Shown: piece by piece, positions 35,820 to 48,239 of the stretch
Position numbering within the stretch: position 1 is the stretch's first letter
Layout of the letters: each line of letters starts with the position of its first letter
Assembly: GCA_907163375.1 (NCBI GenBank)
Contig: CAJQUW010003210.1
Span: 1 to 64,000 of the forward strand
Direction of reading: 5' to 3'
Source of the DNA: Prostheceraeus crozeri
Lineage: Eukaryota > Platyhelminthes > Polycladida > Euryleptidae
Length of the DNA stretch: 64,000 nt
Made by a program: the position numbers and the translations under genes
The notes under the pieces: generated by a model
Databases searched by the model: none
What the model saw: only the letters and a program-made list of their open reading frames with translations
What the model was told of the DNA's origin: nothing

Positions 35820-36790
35820 CCAGGTAAGATGATGTTATTTCCATCCATGCGCCAGACGGTAAAAGCGTCAAAATATAGATGTCCATATAATGTCCATATA
35901 ACATTGTTGGATACAAAGTTGATATTCCAATTTATTGTTTTCCAAGTATATCTATCATATCTTTCAAATTCCTTGTTTAGAAAGTTTAGTGATTATGGAA
36001 TTCATGATATAAAAACACACATTGCTGTTCCTGACGCCTCATCTCGTGTAGAATAGCATTTGTGCTTAATTATCTTATCGTTTTAGATGCAATTTCATCT
36101 CCAGAGTCATTGAATTGAATTGATTCAAACAGAGTAACTGTAAACAGTACAGAGCAATGCACTTTCACAGCAATTAGTCTTCATCAAACACGGGAATTCG
36201 CTCAGATTCTCTGGCTCAAGATCATGTTCAAGTATCCTCCGGAAATCCTCTTCACACCTATGGATAGATGGATGAAAATCCGAGAGTAAAATAAGTTTCC
36301 CTTTAGAAACTATTGTTTCACATTGCATGTTGCTGAATCAATTAAATGATAGAATTAGAGGAATACGTGCACATGATACTTGCATTGATGGACCGCATCC
36401 GCACTTTCTGAAAAGTAGAACTGGGAGTACCACAATTCATGCAGTTTCGTGACATTAATGCTCAAACCGAAAGCCTGTGTTAGTCTGATGCTCCTTGTAG
36501 CATTTTGATGCCTCAGAATTTCAAATTTCATCTTTCAACTATACACAGACAACTTAAGGATATTGTGTCCACGTTTAACGGGCCTAATGAAGGGGAAATT
36601 GCTTTCATGGAGAATATGAACATTTGGTTATTATTTGTTTTTTTCGAATCTAAATTAATTATGGCACAATGATATCCGTGGTACGAAATGTAAAAATATT
36701 GTGTTAGATTCCCGGAACTGATGCCGCCCTATAATCTGTTGACCAAATCGATCATATGCCATAGAAATCCGACTTTTTGCCATGAGACTA
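35820..36790. other. About 970 bp without a recognisable gene
   Basis: A short minus-strand frame at 36125-36328 has no identifiable relative or clear splice borders. Nothing else is supported. Confidence 0.35.
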
Positions 36791-37170
36791 GAATGGACAA
36801 TAGCGGTTTGTTGATGGTCTTTCAGGCGCTCATTTGGGCACCGATCTATGTCAATGTTGATAGATCTTCAGAGGAGTCAAGAAACTCAAACATGGAATAA
36901 CAGAATTACACAGGACGTCTCTTCTTCTGTTCGACTAAAAAGGCAGCATTGGAACATGCAAGGCTAATGAAATGGCGGAAATGACGTAATGGACAATGGC
37001 GGTTTGTTGATTGTCATTTAAGTCGATCATTTAGCCACAGATCTCGGTCAGTGTTGCTGAAATTTATGAAGAATCGAATTACTGAAACACAGAACCACAA
37101 AATTAGACAAGTCGTCTCTTCTTCTGTTTGACCAGAAAGGAAACATTGGAACATGCAGCGTTAATGAAAT
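36790..37170. repeat. Tandem pair of about 190-bp diverged units
   Basis: 36790-36975 and 36985-37170 share, in order, ATGGACAATRGCGGTTTGTTGAT, a CGTCTCTTCTTCTG block and ACATTGGAACATGCA..TAATGAAATGGC. The first part also occurs in inverse orientation near 57885-57962, so the unit is a dispersed repeat as well. Confidence 0.75.
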
Positions 37171-37590
37171 GGCACAATCTGCTGATATAATACCATAGCA
37201 ATCAAACGATGAGCAGCCAGTTCACCATTAAACACGTTAAATTGTGCGAAGTTTCAGTGACTGCTATCAACCGGATCTCACAGCAGAGACAGACGATGTC
37301 AGGTTCTACAGAGAAGTTTGTGAACGTTTTTTGTGCAGCTGCTATACGTATTATGTAATAATGGTCAGACGGTCCAACATTATCGAGAAAACTTTTGCGC
37401 AATGATCTGAGGTCTTCGAATCTGAAGGAATCGTGGCTATCGGAGCATTTTGAAGGAACGACTATTTTTCCTATCTCTGTAAGACATTGGAAATTTCTCT
37501 TTGCCCCGTTATTAAGTCTCTGCATGTGAATCTGCATGTCATCGCTTTGAATCAGCTTGCACTTCTAGCAAAGTTACACGCCTAAAGAAT
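37085..37590 (+). repeat. About 500-bp dispersed repeat, copy 1
   Basis: Matches 61575-62090 in the same orientation with small gaps; GTCGTCTCTTCTTCTGTTTG and TGAGCAGCCAGTTCA are shared. Minus-strand open frames in both copies end alike (..VNWLLIV or ..LNWLLIV after a TCH/ACH phrase), which may reflect a former coding sequence. No family recognised. Confidence 0.75.
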
Positions 37591-37599
37591 CTAGTTCTG

Positions 37600-38380
37600 T
37601 ACATGCAACAGTTGTAAATTCTTGCTTGGCTATTTATTGCAAGTCACTCTATTAAGTGCTTTTACATATGATGAAGGCAAACTATGATATCTACATGTGA
37701 TGTAAAAAATTTCAAGGCCTAGAATAATATGCAATGTTGAATACATAATTTTTAGTCCTATATTATTGCAGTGTCGGATTTCTGTGGTTGCTGCCTTGAA
37801 AATCCTAAACCGACAACTTTACATGGGATGGAAATTTCAAAATTGTGCTCACAAAGAGACTATACATGTATATATTTTATTCGTCACCTGAGTTTGCATC
37901 TGACAAGTTTAAGTACTCAATGTAAAAATTGCTTCTGTGCCAACTTATACTGTTACTCATTTTTTTCTGAATAACGTTTCAGAATACACAAATCAAACGC
38001 CAAACTCCATCCATCAACAATTCTATCACCTTACTTAATCGACAGCATCTCTCCTTCGTACGAAAAGTAATATAGACAATGAATTTGACGCTTTCAACTC
38101 ATGATTGTTGAAGCTGATTGTTGATATTTCAAATAGTGTAATTTTTGATTATAAACATTCATATACATGCGAATTGCATTGCCGTTTTCCTTCTTCCACG
38201 AAAATGAGGAATTCAACATTTATACGATATGCCTACATCTTTGTTTTACATATTATGAGAAGTAAATATATTTCAAATGAACTAATTTCCTCTGCGATTA
38301 TACTTCACAATGAAGTTATATCTTCGCACACTAAAAAAACAATGGGCTCTCCAACTGTAGTTCATAAAGAGATCTGCGAA
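37600..38380. other. About 780 bp without a recognisable gene
   Basis: A plus-strand 98-codon frame at 38105-38401 has no motif and runs into the minisatellite, so it is not called. Confidence 0.35.
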
Positions 38381-38383
38381 CTT

Positions 38384-38600
38384 TGTATGAAGCATCCGTG
38401 AGCTGCGGCGTTTGGCCTGGGCTGTCATTCAGCGCTGTATGAAGCATCCGTGAGCTGTGGCGTTTGGCCTTGGCTGTCATTCAGGTCTGTATGAAGCATT
38501 CGTGAGCTGTGGCGTTTGGCTTTGGCTGTCATTCAGGTCTGTATGAAGCATTCGTGAGCTGCGGCTGGTTGTCTGGGCTGTCATTCAGCTCTGTATGAAG
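38384..38600. repeat. 52-bp minisatellite, four full units plus a partial
   Basis: TGTATGAAGCATYCGTGAGC starts at 38384, 38436, 38488 and 38540, with the fifth start at 38592. The period is exactly 52 bp and the units differ by only a few bases. Confidence 0.95.
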
Positions 38601-39229
38601 GACTCGGAAGCATGTGTTCCGACATTTCCTTGCAAAATTTTCTTTTACTCCCCTCACTGCACAAAAAATGGAGAAGACAATTCTCTCCGAATTGCCACAC
38701 CCCGTCTTGCTTAAGTTGCACAGCATTGATGATCCGGAATGAAGAATGTGTGGGAAGAGTTTTGAAAGTCCACACTTGAATATTCGTTAATTTCTTCCTG
38801 TGGCTTAAATCTATCTCAGAGAGACCTGTGAAAGGATCTTCATTGAAGCATGGTTAAGAGGAAGCGTGCGATTGATGAAGAAGAAAAGAGAAAAGAGCTC
38901 GTGTCCTCAAACAATGATGGACAGAGATTTATCTCACCATTAAAGAGGATGTGACGGTTTATCAAGGACGTCTGTCAGCAAATTTCCATCTGTTCGTGTC
39001 ACAAAGTTTCAGTTTTTTTCCTTCTCAACTATCGATTGACATCCACGTGAGGTCGTCATGTTTGCTAAACTCTACCTTGCATAAATTACACCGGTTAATG
39101 GAAGAATGTTAATCGACGAACTACTCCATCATTGAAAATGCAGGTGAAGTACATAGCTTTCAAACAATTACTCCTGATGAATGGTGAAGAAAACATATTC
39201 TTATATGGATCGGTGGAAATAAGTAATTT
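38601..39229. other. About 630 bp between two repeats, no gene called
   Basis: Short open frames without recognisable motifs; no other support. Confidence 0.35.
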
Positions 39230-39300
39230 ATAGATAGCGTGGTAGTGCAGTGTTGATTAGACTGGCTCTGCCAGAAGTTATGTGTTCGAGTCCGACACGG
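39230..39300 (+). repeat. tRNA-like SINE head
   Basis: A B-box-like GTTCGAGTCC (39283-39292) is preceded, at tRNA spacing, by an A-box-like TGGTAGTGCAGTG. The body does not fold into a clean cloverleaf, so a tRNA-derived SINE head is the best reading. Confidence 0.45.
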
Positions 39301-39470
39301 ACATAATGCCGCCTTTTGACAAAGCAGAGATTTTGCACGTGAGAAATGCTGTGTCACGAGTAGAAGTGGCTGATAACAGACTCTATTCTTCAAATGCGGC
39401 AGCCACAGTCTGGCACTATCCTCAGAGTGACTTATCCAAGCAGACGGTCAGTCAAGCACTTGGTTAGCAA

Positions 39471-39803
39471 CCTTTCAAGTGAGAGCGGTGGTACCTCCCC
39501 AAAAGCCGTTCAGTCTCACAAGGTTATATTTAGCAAGCCTCTCAGGTGAGAGCGGTGGTACCTTCCCAACTGCCGTTCAGTCTCACAAGGTCATGTTAAA
39601 AAGCTTCTCAGGTGAGAATGATGGTATCCCCACAACAGCCGTTCAGTCTCACAAGGTTATGTTTAGCAAGCTTCTCAGGTGAGAGCGATGGTACCTCCCC
39701 AACAGCCGTTCAGTCTCACAATGTTATGTTTAGCAAGCCTCTCAGGTGAGAGCGGTGATACCTCCACAGCAGGTGAGCATTCTGACACGGTCATATTTAG
39801 TAG
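39471..39803. repeat. About 67-bp minisatellite, five units
   Basis: Units start at about 39471, 39538, 39604, 39671 and 39738. Each carries CTCAGGTGAGAGCGGTGGTA, then CCGTTCAGTCTCACAAGGTT. The last unit is degenerate. Each unit contains GGTGAG, a splice-donor-like string, probably by chance. It lies 170 bases after the tRNA-like sequence and could be the tail of the same SINE. Confidence 0.92.
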
Positions 39804-42800
39804 GATTCCAACTGGATGCGTTCGTAATTGCTAGCACCTACTGATAAATTATCACCAGTCAGTTAGTTCAATATGTGTTGAAAATGATTATCAAGGTGCT
39901 GGGATTTTGTTTTTTGGATAACGCCTGTGCATTAAAGTTGACGTCATTTAGATTATCATTCAGAGTTTTAGAAACATTGAGACGAATTATTATGAAGAGA
40001 TAGAGTAGCGGAATTTCACTATTCTTTATCAGAGACGTTATAAAGCATCACAATTAGCTGACATTAGAGGATCAACTTTCATTAAAATGTCCGCCTTCTA
40101 CGATGTAACTGAGCCGGCTATCAGGCTTGACCTTCATTACCTTCGTTACAGAATGAAATGAGGCTTGACTGAGAAGTTATTTGATCGACTCTGAGGAAGA
40201 ATTTTTCCTAATTTGTTTGATTTTCTTTAGAAATTCGATTCCTTCATGAACTTTGAGACGATGCAGAGGTATGTAAATGAACTTTCCATGTTCGAATCTT
40301 CATCTAATGCATTCAGTGACATCTATCTTTCTACATGAGTTTGCTTGAAACGTTGCAAATTCATCTATGAAGAAATTATTTCATTCAACTTCTCTGTTTA
40401 CCAATTCACAAAGAGAGTTTTCGTGGGGAAACGAGTATCAGTTCTTGAGTTGACTTACTTCGAAATGTTGCAGGATAAATGAAGACATCTGACGCACAGA
40501 CCATTTATGTAACAGTTTCTAGCATTTTGGCATCTAAAACAGGTCGTTATCATTGTGATCAAGCGAGTAATCAAAATTTATGAGTACAACAATTTAGCAC
40601 ATGCAGGTAATTATTGTAAATCATCCGGGTGGAGTCGTTGAAATGAATAAATGAATAATAGGAATTGATGATATTTGATATACATTAATTAATTTATTTA
40701 ATTGATAATGATTAATAATAGTAATATAATAATTGAATAATGGACACTGCCGAACATTGCGATATTGTGAGCCACTTCAGAACTGGGTCTGTTTGATCGA
40801 AGGGCAGGGGTGAGATGTACACCCTATCTGCCTCAGGCTAATGATGGAGCGATTCATATACTTCAGAATCTCCAAAAATAATACCAACAAATTTATAGCA
40901 GTCCTGTGATGGAATTCGAACATGATCTATCTAGCGATGACATACACTGCATCTTGAGTTGACCTTGCTACTTCAAAAGGCATCCGTGACCGAAAACTGA
41001 GCTAAATCATGTCACGGTTATTGGCTAACCTTTGGAAAGATAAGAAAAGAACAAAATAAAATATTATATTGTCTGAGTGACTGAACAAGACTTTGTCTGA
41101 GTGACTTAGGAAGCCATATTGTTAGGTTGACTTTTGGCTTTAGCGTATTTCCTAAATTCCCCCAAGAACCTTTGAATTTTGCACACTGACAGGATACAAT
41201 TTTGGCCTATTTTGCAGGTACTTTTACCAATCTTTGAAAACTACTTACTTTATAACTTTCAATGTAAAGCATCATTTTTCGGTATGAGTGTTGAATAGTG
41301 AGTCTCATATCATGATTGTCTGTCTAACCACAGACATCGAAAAAGTAAAAGGCCACTTTAAACATGAGTGAGATTTTGCTCTCGTTTTAGATTAAATGAA
41401 TCCAATTTCGAAGCACCATGAAATGCCTATTATTATCCGATGCATGTAAATCTGATACTTCAGTCAGATAGTAATGTGTAACCAAAAATTTGACTTGTCC
41501 TATCCCTCATTCTTTGAATTATAGAAGCTGCAGTTTTACTAAAATATTCTAACAACAACATGAAGTCAGGAAAACATGATTGTAATATGATGCAATACTG
41601 TCAAAAACATCTGATAATTTCAATTCTTGTTGAATTGTTCGCATCTATAATTCAAGTTGATGACTGACGCGCTGTTGACAGTGAGTAATTATGTTAGTTA
41701 TTCATTAAATATTTATAATCATCATTACCGGTTTCAACATTGATTGTTATAAAACCATCTACCTTAGTTATATGTATTAGTTAAGCTATAAAGCCGATTC
41801 TGAAATGCAATTCAGAAATTCGCTTGTGAAAGCTTATAAGTTTTCTATTTTTAACCAAGCTTATGTAAACATCGCTTAACATTCGCTTACGTAAGCCATC
41901 AGTTTTCAAAAGTGTCTTTGGCTATAGTGTTAAAGTGAATTTGATAGCAACTGCGACGTCGCATGTTGTGTTTCCAACTGATTAACAATTGAATAACGTC
42001 AATGTAAAGAGATGAAAAAGAGCAGCTTTAAAATCATAAATTAATACATGATCTCTTAACACAGTGTTCTTTAGCAATGTGGTATTAAATCCACGCATTT
42101 GGACGCTTTCGTTTAAATTTTGTATTGAAAGCAAACTTATTGAAGGAGAGACAAAATTCCAAAGATGCTTTCTTCTTTATTATTTTTCTACTGTTCTAAT
42201 TATCCTCTGACATGACCATTCCTAAGATATTTCAAAAGTGCTCTCAAGTCCTTATTATGATCCCGTAAAACTTGTAGAAATAAAGGTATGATGACGACAA
42301 GTATATGTAGCATGAAATGAATATGTGACATTGCATTTAGCGAACGCTATCAGCACTCTACATGTAAATGCATTTTTTCACACATCAAAACAGCCTTTGA
42401 CGCTTCTGATTCGTTTAATAACATCTTTGACTTTGTTTCTGTGAATGCACTGTTCATGGTGAGACTCGATACTTCTAAGAATGTGACAGAGCGTCTGAAG
42501 CTAGATAATTGACGTCACTAATAACATTTTTTTAGAACGAAAACCATCAGTTTTCTTTCTATAAGCCAGCGGTGAAAAGTCCATACACTCACAATCTCTT
42601 TCAAAGGCACCACAAAGTATTCTTGGACATCTGTTCTGCACTCATGGAGCTCTAATTCGCATTGTCATGTCGACTGCTTGCCGGTCGATTGTTTTGTGCG
42701 CCCTCGTCGAATGGTAGAATGTTTATCGGTTACTTGGTTTCTCATCGGCTTATTCGTGAATTTTTGGCATCATTCTCATCGTCTCATTCTCAATTGTGAC

Positions 42801-42900
42801 GTCGTCATCGTAGTTTGTGCATATTCTCCCGTTATTCGCCGTTATTAGAGGATTATTTCGTGATCATCTGATTAGTGCTTACGACTTCTTTCTTTTCGTG
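39804..42900. other. About 3.1 kb without a recognisable gene
   Basis: A long AT-rich stretch with simple repeats of TTAATAAT type at 40680-40735 and no supported coding sequence, RNA gene or transposon end. The part after about 42.6 kb may be the 5' untranslated region of the following LINE. Confidence 0.35.
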
Positions 42901-43189
42901 CGACTGCACAATCTGAGCCTTTACCGAGATATCGTGCACGTCATGCCGGCGATTTCTGTACATTCGGATTATCTGTGACAAATCTCAATCCTTCTCTCTG
43001 TGGTGGTATAGCGTTGTGATGCGAGCTGCCGCTTGAGTGGTGTACGGTTCTGTAGTCGAGACCGTCGCGAATATCATTTTGTGACCTACTGTATTGTTGA
43101 CGTCCAGCAGTGCCAAATACGAACTATTTTGTACAGGCCTAGATCCGCACACATAAATGAGAGCTCCACTTTCATCTACAAATCCAGAA

Positions 43190-46125
43190 AATGAAAGTCT
43201 GCAATAAAAGTGATGACAAGATGGCTTCGCTTTGCGTTGACATGCTGGGAAGTAGAATGTTGATTCACTGGAACGTATGCAGCATCTGTCCAGCCGTTGA
43301 AAATATAAACGTGCAACGTCTTGGGCATTACCTAGTCCTGGTTGAACGACAGTTATCAAGACGAATCCGTCTGCACCCCTGGATTCCACAAGCCTACGAC
43401 GAGATCGTCCTCAAAGAATGGGTGGTGTAATAATACCGTACATACGCGATTTATTCAGTTACATCCAAGGAACTGATCTGGAGATTGAATCCATTGAAGC
43501 AGTTTGGGTGTTGAATAGCAAAGCTGGCAAGCCTTTTTTGATTTGCGCAGTTTACGTGCCATCAAATGAAAATGTGTCATCGTGGTTGAACATCTTCGAA
43601 GATTCTATCAGCCTTGCTTACTTGGAAAATAAGCATGTTGTAATTATGGGAGATTTTAATATCAATCATACAGATGGGAATGAAGAATACCATTAACTGA
43701 ATGATATGATGAATCAATTCACAGTAAACCAAGTTGTAAATGAACCTACTCGAATTACAAAGGACAAAACTTCATTGAATTTACCATGAATGGATAACAA
43801 TTGATTTGAACATCCATCAGGTAGAGGTTCCGAAAATTAGCCTGAATGACCACTTTCCCACGTGCAAATCGATTAGTGGCAGATTTATGGGTGGCAAGGC
43901 TCACAAGACTATTTCGTACCGTTCATGCAAGACTTGTAATGAAAGCTCATTCAAGAGTGACCTTGAGTGTCTACCATGGTCAGTATTGGATATGTTCGAT
44001 GATCCTAATGATGCTTTTGAAGTCTGGAACCAGATGGTGATCGAACTGATTAACCACCATGCACTCATTCGAGCAAAGAGGATAAAGAGAGATTGGAAAC
44101 CAGAATGGCATCCAAGATTGGCATCCGAGAAACTGTGAGAACACGTGACTATTACAAAGCCAAGAGAAATGATGAACTGTACCGACTCTATCGAAACAAA
44201 CATGCTTCGTTAATAAGAACAGCAAAGCAGGACTTCTATCCTCAGCATAATGAGGCCAACTCTAGAAATACCAAAGGACTATGGAAACATCTTAAATGCT
44301 TAGCCCCTTCTCGGAAATCCGGCGTCGCAGTTATTATGAAATTTGAAAGTGGGTTGTCTAGCAATCAAGAAGAAGTCGCAAACGAGTTAAACCACTTCAT
44401 TGTAAACACGGCAAGTAAGTGTATCGGCAAACAAGATTTGGCCGCTCACAGTGGCTTTTCAAATCTGCGATCATATATCTCTGGATGCAATTAAGATCCT
44501 TTTGTAATCCCTGTAAGAAAAATTGAGGAAACTGACCGTTTGCTTAAGGGCTTGAACCCGAGTAAAGCAACTGGCCTTGATGATATTCCTCCTGATGTTT
44601 TAAAGTTGGCATTTCAGGAATTAGCTCCTTCGATATCAAAAATCATAAATCTAGGCACAACGACTGTCATATTCCCCGATCGATGGAAGCAGGCACGAAT
44701 ATCTCCTGTACACAAGAAGGGTAAAATGGATAATATGGAAAAGCATAGACATTTGTATAATCACGTTCAGTCCATGTTACACTCCTCACAGTCAGGTTTT
44801 AGAGAACATCATTCCTGCGAAACTGCTCCTGTGAATACTATGGACAAATGGACCGAGAACATCGAACGCGGACTTTTGAATGGGATACTTACGTGCATGT
44901 TTGATTCCAAGTAGGCATTTGAGCTGATGGACCACAATATCCTCATCAAAAAACTAGCCATTTACAATTTCGGTTCGATTGCATTAAATAGGTTCGAATC
45001 CTATATAAAAGAAAGGTCACAAGTCCTTCATTTCGAGGAGAACTATCGAATAATCTCAATTCCATAGCCGGTGTCCCATAGGGTTCAGTCATTGAGGCCT
45101 TACTTTTTATAATCTTCTTAAATGACCTTCCTTTGTACCTATCTCCTGAAAGCTATATGAATATGTAAGCAGACGATATGACAATAAATGCATCTGAAGG
45201 CTCAACTGGAGAATTAAACTATAAACTGAAAATGGCATTGAGTGAAACAATTAATTGGTGCGAAGACCATAATAATAAAATAATCTTGAATCGAAATAAG
45301 ACAAAAGCAATAGTGACAACAACGCGACGGAAAAGACAAAGACTATTTACCATTTTGAATGCAACAGAAGGTGATGCTGACCTAGAGATTGTTTGGCAAA
45401 CTGCTGAGCGTAATAGTCGATCATGATGTGACTTGTAGTCAGCAAATTGACAATGTCTGCAGAAGATTGAGTGGTCACACAGCGTTATTGAGAAGGATAA
45501 AGACTTTTTACTGACAAATGTCAGTAAAATTTTCTATTCCTCCTACATTCAAGCTTGCACTGACTACTGTCTGGCAGTATAGGGCTCAGGTAGCACACCG
45601 CAGCAAATTGAGAGACTACAAAATCTTGTTGTACGCGTGATGTCCGATTGTTTCAAAAGAGCAAGTAGAAAATCACTCTGCAGGGAATTGAAAGTGATGC
45701 CTATTCGAGAAAGTGTGAATTTCAAGCAAGTCACACTGGTGTACTAAGGCACAAATGATTTGGCCTCGGTGTATATACGAGCACAAGAAATGTTCACAAA
45801 GCGGACTACTCAAAGTCAAGTTACACGAGCGATATCTGCCGGAGAACTATACGTACCGCATGCCAAAACAAAACAATGAAAGAACACTCTTCGGTGTAAA
45901 GGCCCGAAGCTTTTCAACCTCTGCAATCGAAGCATCAAAGAGTGACACGATCCGAAGTTTCAAAAGACGATATTTCGACCACTTCTTTGCGAATTTTTGA
46001 ACGCTTATCTGACTTTTGTTAATTTCTCTTACTTTCATGTTGTTGTTTAGATGACCATTCCAAATTAGCTATGCTAGAAATGTTATCCTCCTAAAATAAA
46101 GAATTTATTATCATTATCATTAATT
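43190..46125 (+). mobile_element. CR1/L2-type LINE, ORF2 remnant
   Basis: Blocks of one non-LTR retrotransposon polyprotein occur in order but in shifting frames. The endonuclease start is LIHWNVCSI near 43260; endonuclease motifs are GGVIIPYIRDLF (43420) and VIMGDFNIN (43640). The linker follows at about 43.8-44.5 kb. Reverse transcriptase has LNPSKATGLDDIPPDVLK (44550), WKQARISPVHKKG (44690), a degenerate GVPQGS block near 45070 and a damaged catalytic box at 45165-45185. The thumb and C-terminal region include RSFSTSAIEASKSDTIRSFK (45910-45965). It ends after AATAAAG with a short TTATCA repeat at 46105-46120, the usual 3' tail style of this group. At least six frame breaks or stops; dead. 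CR1, L2 and their kin cannot be separated by eye. Confidence 0.85.
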
Positions 46126-46409
46126 GATTGCTGCGAGTTCAATGACACGAAAAATACAGTCATATTCAATGATTCAGTGAATAAAATTGTCATGATAAGC
46201 TGCTTAACATCAGTTAAGTTGACGAAGCACAGAGCAATGAGATGAAACCTATTTGATGATCATTTTTGTTCTTTCGGGTCGAGATTCCTCTCAAATAATT
46301 TCGGATTATTTTAGCGGCATCCTGACGCTGGAAGCGTCGGTCCTTCATTATCATTATTTGTTGTCTCTGAAATCAATTTAGCATTATGATTGAGTTTATT
46401 TCCCATGCA

Positions 46410-46640
46410 AATACTTCTTTATAAGTCTCAGCAATATCCGAATTTTCGAAGCCATCGTAACATCATTTGCGTGTCGAAGTGTCAATGCCTGTGATCAAAA
46501 TATCCGAATGAATATATTAAATAGGATTGGTCCAAGCCATGACCCCTGAAGAACACCACTAGATGCAATGCCACAAGAAATTTTCAAATGGGATAATCTT
46601 TGGCTTTTTGGTACTTTGGCATAGTTACTAGCCGTCCCGC
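46410..46640 (-). pseudogene. LINE reverse transcriptase fragment
   Basis: On the minus strand the phrase SSGVLQGSWLGPILFNIF matches the conserved RT block 'SGVPQGS.LGP.LFNIF'. It is followed after about 60 bases by HANDVTM, a decayed form of the YADD catalytic box. Nothing further of the element was recognised, so this is a short internal scrap, opposite in orientation to the larger LINE just upstream. Confidence 0.7.
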
Positions 46641-46699
46641 GTTGACGTTGATGCCATTAGGCATGTTGATCCGTGTTGAGCCACTCGATCAAAAAATTT

Positions 46700-47740
46700 A
46701 GAAAGCTAGCCGATCTCAATGAACAATGACAGAAATATATTCGTTTTACAATCCGCATGTCTCACTACATAAGACAGGCAACATACAAACTTCACTTTTC
46801 TGAAAATTTTGCACTTTTTTGATGTTTTAATCATCGTTTGAGAAAGGATAAAAAAATACCAAGGTAGTGTTATCATCTAGGATACCGCCTGTCTCTGAGA
46901 TAGACGCAATGCTAATAAATAAATGAAACATAACATATCATCACTTTGCTTTCCTTGATAATGAATATATGTGTTAACTACACTACATATTTGCTGGTGC
47001 GTTCATTTGAATGTTCCCTCGCATACAGTTGGTAACTCGTTTATGATTAATGATGTGTATCACGCACTGTCTTGCGCCATACATGTATTAAGCCTCATAG
47101 GCCCCATTCTACAAATGTAGAACCAATGATTTCAGCTTGCTGCTTGTTTCTATTAAAAACATCATTTTGATATGAAATACGGGTTCCATTATACAGCATC
47201 ATTCTACATGATGATGCCATGAAGAAGAAAATGCTATTCATTTGAAACTTCCTGTCAATCACCGCTATACAGAAGCATTATTTTCAACTGTTTATCGAGA
47301 TGTCAAATCCTACAGCATCACGCCAAAAAATGATAGCAAGCTGTTCCGGCTGTTTCACGATTAAATGCTTTCCTCATGGAGCTGCAGTAGGTGGCAGCGG
47401 TGCTAGAACCTCAAATTAGTCGAATGTTTAGGCCCATAAATATCATCTCAACGTTTTCATCGATCAATATTTTGCACTATTTATTCTACGGATCGATCTT
47501 TTGACCAGATTTGACTGTGACAGGAACAATCACATTTTCGTGACGTGACGTCAAATGGAAGCTGGCCATTTCTGGAAGCATGACTATTTTAATTAAATTA
47601 CTTGCAAACTTCGAAGAAAAGTAAGAAGCTTGTGGTTATTAAGAGATTTAATGTCGCTACTAATGCCTCATAAAGTGACAGTCTCAGATTTGATATGCAG
47701 ATTGTCCTCAAAATTTTCGCAAACATATTTAGCCCTTTCA
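46700..47740. other. About 1 kb without a recognisable gene
   Basis: No open frame or repeat could be supported. Confidence 0.35.
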
Positions 47741-47789
47741 TGCATATTGTACCCTTTTGATGACATTTCGACCCGCATCTCTCAGCGCC

Positions 47790-48165
47790 AATGCTCGACT
47801 CTTATTTGACCACATTACCTCCCTACTCCAGTCCCTACAGTGGTTACCCACGAGATCGTATAACATTTCGTCTAACAGTCCTTGCTTACAAATGTCTTAG
47901 AGGTGGCGCCCCAAGTTATCTGTCCTCCTGTCTCCAGCCTGTACGTGTCTTCCAACCCTTCCCGTAGCCATCTCCGAACTGCCTACAATGACCAACTTCT
48001 CATTCCGACTTCCCGACTGAAGACAGTTGGTGCTAGTGCTTTCCCTGAAGCTGCAGCTCGCACCTGGAATGACCAACCAACGAGCTTGAAAGCTGCTGAG
48101 TCAGTGGTCACCTTCAAGAGCGGCCTGAACTGCTGCGAAGAGCCTTATTCTGACCATTCCTGACA
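47790..48165 (+). pseudogene. LINE ORF2 C-terminal fragment, 5' truncated
   Basis: The frame at 47882-48163 ends RLKTVGASAFPEAAARTWND, then LKAAESVVTFKSGL. This is the typical tail of CR1/Jockey-type polyproteins ('RLKT.GARAFS.AAPRLWNSLP...FKS.L'). Upstream, 47815-47880 reads like the preceding block (HITSLLQSLQWLPTR) in another frame. The sequence is less AT-rich than its surroundings, as LINE coding regions often are. 5' truncation is usual for LINE copies. Confidence 0.72.
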
Positions 48166-48239
48166 GTTGCGCTGTAGATAGTTTCAGACATATTAATGGT
48201 TTTATATTAAAGTACCTTTGAAGTCCGATCGGACAAAAA

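Noticed and set aside
39230-39300. A functional tRNA gene
   Set aside because: Only the B box is convincing; the cloverleaf does not close.
38384-39803. A CRISPR array
   Set aside because: The tandem units are contiguous with no unique spacers; these are minisatellites in an animal genome.
42985-43389. 134-codon minus-strand frame
   Set aside because: It overlaps the LINE 5' region and endonuclease start on the plus strand, which carry recognisable motifs; this is an antisense shadow.
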